A stretch of DNA of 64,000 bases. It comes from Neofusicoccum parvum (taxonomy: Eukaryota > Ascomycota > Dothideomycetes > Botryosphaeriales > Botryosphaeriaceae). Position numbers and translations under genes: made by a program. The stretch lies in NCBI GenBank assembly GCA_020912385.1, contig CP087208.1, forward strand, positions 124,001-188,000. Reading direction: 5' to 3'. Below the pieces are notes generated by a model. It was not told where the DNA came from and did no database searches. It was given only the letters and a program-made list of their open reading frames with translations. Shown here piece by piece: positions 56,633 through 64,000 of this stretch (within the stretch, counting starts at the first letter, position 1; the number at the start of each line of letters is the position of its first letter).

Positions 56633-57010
56633 TCCGGCTCCGTCTACTGATGCAGGTCAGTACTGGCTATCTTGTCGGCGAGCAGTCTGCGATGGATTTG
56701 CAGTAGAGCTCACTTTTGTGCGGCGAGGTTTGTCTTCGTGAGAAGCGGAAAAGTGGAAACCAAAGGAGGTGGAGAGGAGCCAGTCAAGGTTTTACACAGC
56801 AGCAAAGACCGAGCAATTGGCAGCAGCCTGAGAATTTATACAGGTCCAGCGGCGGAGACGAGTTCGCAGTTGCATCAGCGTCAAACTTGAAGCCGCGCAT
56901 CATCTAGCGTCGTTCGGCTGAATCGCGGCGGGCGGGAAGATTTCCCCAGCACCTCCGCGCCTGCTTGCTACAACACCACCGCCACCACCCGCGCAACGCC
57001 CAATCCCACC
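56633..57010. promoter_or_regulatory. Divergent promoter of J-protein and uL4m genes
   Basis: 378 bp between outward-facing start codons. Short plus-strand ORFs are not supported. A CACCAC-rich leader precedes ATG 57011. Confidence 0.45.
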
Positions 57011-57993
57011 ATGGCAAGCAGAGGGGCAGCAGGCCCCCTGAGAGGGCTCGCCAATGCCGCCGCCCGGCGCGGTCTATCACGCTTCCACAATGCCGTATGC
57101 CTCCATCCAGTCCGCCCCAGCTCTCCGCAAGCCCGCACAGCTAACCACCGCCCACGCAGTCAACGCCCTCGATAGCACGCTCAATGGCAACCGAAGCCTC
57201 TCTCCCCGCCTCATCCACTCCCGCTGTCGCCCCCACCAGCTCCTCCTCCGCCATCCCGCCCGCAAACCCCAAGCTCTACTCGCCGCCGATCCCCGAGCAC
57301 ATCCGCCCATCAACCGTACACACCACCATCTACCAATTCCCGACCATGGAGCCGCTGCGCTTCGCCGCCTACCCGTCCTCGCACCTGCTGCTGCCGCTGC
57401 GGCGCGACCTCCTGCACCGGGCGGTCGTGTTCGAGGGCGACGCGACGCGGCAGGGCACCGCGTCGACCAAGTGGCGCGACGACGTCCACGGCAGCGGCGT
57501 CAAGGTGCGGCCGCAGAAGGGCACCGGCCGCGCGCGCCTCGGCGACCGCAAGAGCCCCATGCTGCGCGGCGGCGGCGTCGCCTTCGGGCCGCACCCGCGC
57601 GACTTCGCGACCGGGCTGCCGCGCAAGGTGTACGACCTGGCGTGGCGCACCGCGCTGTCGTACCGCTACCGCCGCGGCGAGCTGATCGTCGTCGAGGACG
57701 GCGTCGAGCTGGAGAGCGGCAGCTCCCGGTACGTGAGGGATGTTTTCGGCGCGAACGGGTGGGGCAATGCGGATGGGAGGAGTTTGGTCATCACGGAGGA
57801 TCGGAGGAAGAACTTGTGGGCCGCGCTGGAGGGTGCGGGCGAGCATGGCGTGGCGAAGACGTGGAAGGAGGTGGATGTCAAGAACCTTTTGGAGACGGGC
57901 AGGTTGATCGTGGAGAAGGCTGCGCTGGATCGGATTCTGGAGCATCATCAGACTGATTTGCAGAGGCCGAAGACTGCTATCACGCAGGCATAG
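57011..57993 (+). CDS. Mitochondrial large-subunit ribosomal protein uL4m
   Basis: Two exons, 57011-57094 and 57160-57993, 305 residues (yeast Yml6). The N-terminus [20 protein letters not shown] is a mitochondrial presequence. The L4 signature is complete: [40 protein letters not shown] (split over about residues 120-160), then [36 protein letters not shown] and a C-terminal [19 protein letters not shown]. The protein lines the exit tunnel and early assembly core. Splicing at CACAATGCC-GTATGC to CACGCAG joins the presequence in phase 0 to STPSIARSM. An internal ATG at 57184 would drop the presequence and is less likely. It sits next to two other mitochondrial-translation genes. Confidence 0.9.
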
Positions 57994-58404
57994 AGTGGGT
58001 TGATGTTCTGTAGGCTATCGGTCGATATCACGAAAAAAATCGTTGTAAATTACGGGCGTGTTTGGCACATGGTGGTTTTCACCCAATCAGAGCCCTTTCA
58101 ATTCAGAAGCGTATCTTGTAGTGTTGACCTGTCCGCGATGTTGAGTTGTGACTTCCGAAAACATGGCAATCAGCAGTCATACGTGTTCCATCTGGAATTG
58201 ATGCATCTGTCGGATATGACGCGTAGGAAATGTACCTGCCTCTGCACTGAGATGATATGCTGGGTCCCACACAAGCTCGAGCCACATGCTTAAGCTATTA
58301 CTGCATATAAGAGACACCGGACTCGGAACTCTTGCTATTACTTGGAGAAGCCGGGCTACGTGTAATAGAACCGCCTTATAGGCTTCTCTATTTGGGCTGG
58401 TTAA
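57994..58404. other. Intergenic, convergent 3' ends
   Basis: 411 bp between uL4m and mitochondrial IF-3 stops; AT-richer, nothing recognisable. Confidence 0.5.
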
Positions 58405-59283
58405 CTATCTTTGGTTGTAGCGAACTCTGATGCCGGGCGAAACACGTGCAGCTGCCCGCTTCCTCCTCTCTTCTTCCTTGATCTTCCACCTCGAGACCTT
58501 GGGCTTGTTCTCATCCTCATTCTCCTCCTCCACCTTCTCCTCTTTCTGCTTCTCCTCTTTCGGCTGCTCCGGGCCCTCGAAGAACATAGTCATGATACCG
58601 CCCACTTCACCTTCCGCCTGTGCCCTTTCCCTCGAACCTTTAATCTCAGCCACCGTCTCCTTGACACTGTCCAAAACAGCCTGTGCCTCCTCAGGTGAGG
58701 CCTTCCTTCCCCTCTTCTTCGGCCCCATTACTACCTCTACCCTCCTCCCATCCTCCAAGAACTCTCTAAGCCGCTTCAGCCAATGCTGCAAATCATTCTG
58801 GTCGACAGCCCAATTGAGCTCAATCGTCTTGGTCAGCTCGTCAGCGCTTTTCTTCGCCTTCTGCTTCGCCTTTGCGCGCTCCTGCTCGCGCAGCTCGCTC
58901 TTGGACATGACCTTGCAGACGGGAAATGGATACTCCGAATCCTCGGGCGAGACGCCGACCTGCACCAGGTGGTTCAAAGTGCGGTCGAAGCTGGCGAGCG
59001 CCAAGCGCAGGCGCACGCCCGGCTGGAAAACACCGTCCTGGTCGACCAGGTTGATCAGCTGCGTCCCGATCGCTTCGTCGTACGGCGTCTTGCGCTGCAC
59101 CGGCGGCCGGTACTTGACGGCGGTGCGGCGTTGCGGGGGCAGCTGGGCGAAGGCTGTCGGGGCGATGGAGAAGGAGGGCCGGATGCGCGAGGCGGCGCGC
59201 GGTGTGGAGGCGGAGAGGGTGGGTTGCACGAAGACGCGGAAGAGAGCTTGCGTCGTGTATGAGACGTGTCGTGCGTGCGCCAT
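58405..59283 (-). CDS. Mitochondrial translation initiation factor IF-3
   Basis: Intronless, 292 residues, ATG at 59283 (Aim23-like). IF-3 keeps the small ribosomal subunit free and checks the start codon. The first ~50 residues are a basic presequence (MAHARHVSYTTQALFRVFVQ). The N-domain includes YDEAIGTQLINLVDQDGVFQPGVRL (split); then the lysine-rich linker ELREQERAKAKQKAKKSADE leads into the C-domain KTIELNWAVDQNDLQHWLKRL with FLEDGRRVEVVMGPKKRGRKAS. The C-terminus is a charged extension (KEEKQKEEKVEEENEDENKP) ending in a basic tail, as in many fungal mitochondrial IF-3 proteins. Divergent from mL38 over 235 bp, so the two may share regulation. Confidence 0.87.
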   Translation of the reverse strand: MAHARHVSYTTQALFRVFVQPTLSASTPRAASRIRPSFSIAPTAFAQLPPQRRTAVKYRPPVQRKTPYDEAIGTQLINLVDQDGVFQPGVRLRLALASFDRTLNHLVQVGVSPEDSEYPFPVCKVMSKSELREQERAKAKQKAKKSADELTKTIELNWAVDQNDLQHWLKRLREFLEDGRRVEVVMGPKKRGRKASPEEAQAVLDSVKETVAEIKGSRERAQAEGEVGGIMTMFFEGPEQPKEEKQKEEKVEEENEDENKPKVSRWKIKEEERRKRAAARVSPGIRVRYNQR

Positions 59284-59518
59284 CTTTGCTTTTCGATGAA
59301 ATGATAGTGGAATGGTGGATAGGCAGTCAATTGGGGGTCGCCGGGCGTGATGGCGGGGGTGTTGCCGTCTGGCGGAGGTTGGTGTCGTGTGCGGGAGCTT
59401 GGATGGTGAAGCTTCGCCGCGGCGGCTCTAAAAATCTCGGGACGTGATCATCATCCGCGCGACACAAGGCACACAACTCGACCACCCAACCACCAACTCC
59501 ACCCGACCCACTCCGACC
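59284..59518. promoter_or_regulatory. Bidirectional promoter of mitochondrial IF-3 and mL38 genes
   Basis: 235 bp between outward-facing start codons of two mitochondrial-translation genes. No TATA box; ACCACCCAACCACC leader before ATG 59519. Confidence 0.5.
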
Positions 59519-60841
59519 ATGCCCGCCGCAAGGCAGGCCGTACGCCCGCTCCAGGCCTGCATTCGCTGTGCGGCGCCCGTCAAGACCTCAGCGTTGCGAG
59601 CTCGCGCCTTCACGAGCACCGCCGCCGCGTCCGAAGAAGCCCAGGTCCAGAAGCAGCAGGCCTCGTCCTCCTCCTCCACCGCCGCCGCAAACCTCGATCC
59701 GAATACCGTCAGCACTCGCCGCGATGAAGCGAAGTTGATCAGTTCCGGCGTCCAACCCATTGGCTCGCGCAGACGCCGCGCCGCGCTGCAGCAGTCGCAG
59801 GGCATTCCGTTCGAGCAGCTGCCCTATCAATGCTTCCAGGAGGCACGGAAGATACTCAAGTCGGATCGGGAGGAGAAATTGAAGCAGATTGAGAAGCTGC
59901 GCGCAAGGATAGTGCACATTGAGGCTCAGGACCCCTCTGTGTCGGGCGGCGAGAGAGAAAAGCATGTCCGGTTGACGAGCTTACGGAATGATCTTGAGAA
60001 ATTGAAGATCCAGGCAGATATTAATGATCCCATCATCAAGAAGAAGTTTGAGGATGGTGAAGGTGAGATGCAGCCGTGGCTTCAAGGGTTATCAGTTCCA
60101 AGTGCTAACCCTGCGACAGCCGACATGAACAAGCCCATCTACCGTTTCCTGGCCGAGAGGAAGTGGAAAGACTACAAGTACAAGCTCGTTGAGCAGCGCA
60201 TCACCCAGATGAACGTCATCCCCGATGTTCTTCCCACAATCAAGCAAAAGGCGGACGTCAGCATATCGTTCGGCAAGCGCAACGTCCAGCCCGGAGACTA
60301 CGTCGCCTCGGAAGTCAGCGAAATCCCCGCAACGATCAGAGCACAGGTTTTCGACAAGGGTGAGAGACTAGTGACGGTTGTGGTCATTGACTCGGACGTG
60401 CCGAATGTCGAGAAAGATGGCTTCGACTACCGCTGCCACTACGTTGCCGCCAATATCCCCCTCTCCCCCGCGAAACCCCGGATCCCGCTGGAGAAACTCT
60501 CGGCCGATTCTCAGGTCGTGCTGCCATGGCTTCCGCCGTTCGCCCAGAAGGGTAGCCCGTACCATCGCTACTCTGTCTTTCTCCTCGAACAGCCCGAGGG
60601 CAAGACTCTGGATGTCACGGATATCAAGAGCAAGACAGAGCGGGATAATTTCATCTTGCGCAGCTTCATGGATAGGCACAGGCTCAAGCCATTTGGTGTC
60701 AACATGTTCAGGGCGCAGTGGGATGAGAGCACCGACGAGGTGATGTCAAGGGCTGGCATCGAAGGCGCGGATATCGAGTTCAAGATGAAGAAGCCGGAGA
60801 AGCTTCCTTACAAGAAGAAGGATGGTGCAAGGTACAGATAA
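59519..60841 (+). CDS. Mitochondrial large-subunit ribosomal protein mL38 (Mrpl35)
   Basis: Two exons, 59519-60062 and 60120-60841, 421 residues. Mitochondrial ribosomal protein with a phosphatidylethanolamine-binding-protein fold. The N-terminus (MPAARQAVRPLQACIRCAAP) is a presequence. A helical part (KLKQIEKLRARIVHIEAQ) precedes MNKPIYRFLAERKWKDYKYKLVEQRITQMNVIPDVLP (split), and the PEBP-like domain holds VVVIDSDVPNVEKDGFDYRCHYVAANIPLS and GSPYHRYSVFLLEQPEG, as in Mrpl35/mL38. C-terminal KKPEKLPYKKKDGARYR is basic. The 57-nt intron (60063-60119) is in frame without stop and would be missed by an ORF scan; splicing restores FEDGEADMNKP. The ORF upstream of 59519 begins with GTG and is not used. 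Confidence 0.9.
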   Translation: MPAARQAVRPLQACIRCAAPVKTSALRARAFTSTAAASEEAQVQKQQASSSSSTAAANLDPNTVSTRRDEAKLISSGVQPIGSRRRRAALQQSQGIPFEQLPYQCFQEARKILKSDREEKLKQIEKLRARIVHIEAQDPSVSGGEREKHVRLTSLRNDLEKLKIQADINDPIIKKKFEDGEGEMQPWLQGLSVPSANPATADMNKPIYRFLAERKWKDYKYKLVEQRITQMNVIPDVLPTIKQKADVSISFGKRNVQPGDYVASEVSEIPATIRAQVFDKGERLVTVVVIDSDVPNVEKDGFDYRCHYVAANIPLSPAKPRIPLEKLSADSQVVLPWLPPFAQKGSPYHRYSVFLLEQPEGKTLDVTDIKSKTERDNFILRSFMDRHRLKPFGVNMFRAQWDESTDEVMSRAGIEGADIEFKMKKPEKLPYKKKDGARYR

Positions 60842-61447
60842 GGATGCTTTGGGACCGGGGTTCGTGGGCTGTAACATATGTATGATCGCATCTGGTGGGC
60901 TGTGAGGGTTGGGTATGACAATGGTATCAAATCAGCAATGCTTTTCTCGAAGCCTCTGCGGCATAGTATCTAGGTACCTTGAAACCTGAATGCCAGTCCG
61001 AACTGCATAGTTTGGAAAAGTCCATGTCACCCGGCAGTAGATCCATCCTTAAAAAATGGGGAGAAGAATGCTTTACTTGGCTTACGTTATGAGTAGCTCG
61101 CCGTCTTTTCTTTTTTGTCTTTCCAAAGTCCAGCTTTTCTTTCTCCAATGAGCTCGGCTCATGTTGTTTCTATTTCGTTTACGTTAGCTGGTGAGGACCC
61201 GCTGGTTCTCTCTGACTTCGTTCCTTCCCCAGGCGGCTTCGCTTGTTCCCCGGCCCACAGGCTAGGGCCTAATGCTCAACAAGGCACAGCAAATGCAGTG
61301 TGGGATGCACCGCTCACTTGCAGTCTTCAAGATTGAAAACACAAAGACTCTGGGTACGCAGTTATACGCACTTACGCCAAGAACTCGCGACTGAGACGGA
61401 GACTCACGCCGAACGTCTTCCAACCACGTATCATCATCACTCAACCC
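60842..61447. promoter_or_regulatory. Intergenic region between mL38 and the coiled-coil protein gene
   Basis: 606 bp containing the mL38 3' UTR and the promoter of the next gene. Short ORFs only; nothing supported. Confidence 0.45.
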
Positions 61448-63233
61448 ATGCCTCCGCCAGCGCAGGCAGCAGATCCTCCAGCCGGGGGAGTATTTCCGTC
61501 AAAACTTCATCTCGCATTAGCTATTGCAGTCGTCCAGTCAAAGCCAGAAGAGCTCGCAGTAGAAGGCAAGTCTCAATACGCATGGGCAGGAACTCACGGG
61601 CCAAGCATCAAAAGCCTCACACCTCGCTCATAAATGTCTCTTTTACCGTGCTAACCCTTACCAGATTACATTCTTCACTTGCGAAAGCATGTGCGAGAAG
61701 GACGCAGTGGCCCTGCGTCAAACAAGCATCTCAATTCTGCAGGCTACTGGGCACAGAGATGCGAGCAAGCCGAAGCGACAAAAGACGACCTTGCAGCTAA
61801 AGTAACAGAGTATGAAAGGGAGATTGAGCGTTTGAACTCAGAACTTCGCTCGGCGCAAGGCGTTCCGGCAAATCGAGCTACGGCACCATCTAAAAGGCGC
61901 AAGCACGAACCCTCACCCGGTCCACCGACACGTTTATCGAAGAAGGCAAGACTTGAACATGAGGACTCTGGAACTTCCACAGATACCGTTGAGGGTAGTC
62001 TTCCTGAGGATTTGGACAGTCTGAGCGCGGTGAGTGAAGGTAAGTCTTCCTCCTCTGGATGAAGCTTGAAGGGATACTGATGATGGCGCAGAGGGCTCGA
62101 AACTGGTGCAGCATCTCTACCAAGCCCACAAGTTCTACAGGAACGTTGTCCGGGCAGACCATTCTCTGGCGTATCATCTTGTGCAGGCCTCTGATCACTT
62201 GGCATCTCTTCTCACGTCTGCATGCAAGCAATACCAGCACCGTATAGGAGACTTGCCATCAGGCTCGAGTATCAAGGCGGTACCAAAAGGACCAATTCCT
62301 CCGCCGGTACTTGCGAGGTACGAGAATGAATTGATCTCTACATTCGAGGCCGCAGCTCGGATCTTCATGTCTCTGCTCTACGGGCTGAAGAAGCTCAACT
62401 CAGGGGAGTCGATTCCAGAAGAATGCGGAGCTGTAATTCACAGCTTTGTCAATAATTTTGATCTCCTGCTTGACACTCTCAAGGAGGTCACATCAACCCA
62501 CGCCGCCCAGGAAGCAGCAGCTACCGAAGCCTCCACCTCAAAGAAGAGGATGAAAACTCGCATGAGTCAGAATGTCATCAGAGACACCAAACGAGAATCT
62601 CTGGTGACTCGTTTGCTATCGAACTTTCTCGTAAACGTCCTCGCGGTGCCTTCTACCAACGAACCTCGACATCGAGAGCTCTTGGAAGGGTTCCTCTTCG
62701 TCCTTTTCCGTCGCCTGGGGAGCCGCGTGTTCCTCTGCACATTCGGGCACGAGAAGTGCGATACTGTTGAGGGCGACATCGCGGCCTGGGTTGACCCAGA
62801 AGCCCCTGAAGACACACCGCCTGACCGACAGAAGCAGATCGACCTGAGGGCTCTGGACCTTGAGCTGCCCGTATTGATCTCCCTGCTCGAGCGCGGTCTA
62901 GCGGTCGCACAGCATCATATCGCGCCCTTCGAAACTCCCGGACCACGCAAGCAGATCAAAGGGTTTGTTGGCAAGCCCGGACCAAGGCCATCCTCGGAGT
63001 CATTGAGGGCTGGACTGAGTCTCGCAGCGAGGAACAAGTTGGAGCAGACCCTTGCCCGTGCCATTTTCAGGGATGAGTCAGGTGGTGATGAAATGGCGGA
63101 ATGTCTGACGATGCCGGTAAGGCAGGCGCTGATGGATCCTCCGCAGAAGACTGAGCAGGACGATGTTAAGGTGTGGTTCATGGAGAAGGTGTGGGAGCTG
63201 GTAGGCTGGCAAACGGTTCTCACACTGAGATAG
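61448..63233 (+). CDS. Hypothetical coiled-coil protein
   Basis: Three exons: 61448-61565, 61665-62039 and 62092-63233; 544 residues. I do not recognise the family. The first intron is a GC-AG intron (AG|GCAAGT ... TTACCAG) that joins ELAVE to DYILHLRKHVREGR. Residues about 70-110 form a coiled coil (AKVTEYEREIERLNSELRSAQ); 115-165 are disordered with a basic, nuclear-localisation-like SKRRKHEP and KKARLEHE. The larger C-terminal part is alpha-helical (LVQHLYQAHKFYRNVVRADHSLAYHLVQASDHL; LVTRLLSNFLVNVLAVPSTNEPRHRELLEGFLFVLFRRLG, shown split) and may be a helical-repeat domain. It ends AFETPGPRKQ... and TEQDDVKVWFMEKVWELVGWQTVLTLR. A nuclear complex subunit is my guess, from the basic motif and helical content only. 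Confidence 0.72.
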
Positions 63234-64000
63234 GAAGAGGCGGATGTTCCTGGTATCGATAGAGAGTCTGGAGATCAATTTGCTTATTAGCACTGAAGAT
63301 TTCGTTAGGTTTTCTAGAGAAGTGCTTTTCTTCTCGGTCCACTCAGTTCTCGCGGGTTCTTGCTCTTTCCTGTAGGGAGACTTCCAAAAACCCGCTTGCT
63401 GCTCCTCAGGCCCTGCAAGAACGAACAAATATGCTAAAAATGGACTAGATGAGCCTTGATTCAAAGAGCAAGAGGATGAGGAATGATCTGCGTGGGCCTC
63501 AAAGACAAAAAGCACGGCGCATGGCCACAAGCAACGGAAAAGGGTCTCGTCGATTAAGTTTCGACAGAGAAGCTAATCGAACCTCCCATATTGAGAGACC
63601 CTCCCGTACCTGCATACCAGGGCCGGGGCTCCGATATTGCAAAATGGGTTGCCCGAAAGCAGTGTTCATCTGGACCCATTAAAGGATGGCGGATCAATAC
63701 TGTAGGGGTCTAGACGACGAAAATGAATAGGAGTCCTTCATCCACTCACACCGACATGACGAAAACAACAAGCCTCATCTCACCATCACCGCTTCCTCCC
63801 CGCGGTGTTTTTCTGACCGCCGCAAGCCCGGTCGTGGAACACGAAGCGCCATCTCAAGCACGCACGCACCGAACGTACGACAGAAGAGAATATCTCCGGT
63901 GGCGAGAGCGCTGCAATGCAAGAGAGCGTGACACATACATCGAAGTCCGCTTCGCGGCACCAACCCGCACCCCATGCCAGGAACGGGCACCGAAAGAAAA
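63234..64000. other. Right-edge intergenic sequence
   Basis: 767 bp to the window edge. Only short ORFs without recognisable content on either strand; the right end may be the flank of a gene outside the window. Confidence 0.4.

Overview
The window is nuclear DNA from a filamentous ascomycete (Pezizomycotina; Dothideomycetes is my best guess, not proven). The evidence is short GT-AG introns of about 50-160 nt with CTAAC/CTGAC-type branch points, GC-rich third codon positions, and a gene set typical of this group: HsbA-type surface protein, fungal glutaminase A, cyanase, fucose-lectin-like protein, Irs4, Atg16 and a short phospholipase D. I see no integrated virus, complete transposon, CRISPR array or rRNA. 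Exon joins are my own, made by splice motif, reading frame and family fit; no transcript data were available.

Left third (1-24 kb): a JMJD7-type JmjC protein (-) diverges from the inner-membrane peptidase Imp1 (+). Then come an F-box-like orphan (-), a membrane-anchored glutaminase A (+), Irs4 (-), DNA ligase IV (+), a C2H2 zinc-finger protein (-), cyanase with an apparent mitochondrial presequence (-), phospholipase D (+) and a 65-residue micro-protein carrying two identical 12-residue repeats behind a strong TATA box.

Middle (25-46 kb): a DHHC palmitoyltransferase of Pfa3 type (+), a head-to-head pair of APH-fold kinase paralogues, an orphan basic-tailed protein (-), a gene-poor stretch holding a likely small subunit of serine palmitoyltransferase (-), DNA polymerase delta catalytic subunit (+), COP9 signalosome subunit 5 (+) and an HsbA-family secreted protein (-).

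Right third (47-64 kb): a single-pass membrane protein with a poly-Asp stalk (+), mitochondrial glutamyl-tRNA synthetase (-) sharing a 240-bp promoter with Atg16 (+), a membrane-anchored fucose-lectin-like protein (-), a farnesylation-motif class A J-protein (-), then mitochondrial ribosomal protein uL4m (+), mitochondrial IF-3 (-) and mitochondrial ribosomal protein mL38 (+), and an unrecognised coiled-coil protein (+). Most neighbours are functionally unrelated housekeeping genes. The exceptions are the mitochondrial-translation group at 57-61 kb (with the mitochondrial GluRS nearby) and the APH pair. The items I would follow first are the repeat micro-protein at 23.8 kb, the presequence-bearing cyanase, the overlapping upstream ORF on DNA polymerase delta and the SPT small-subunit candidate.
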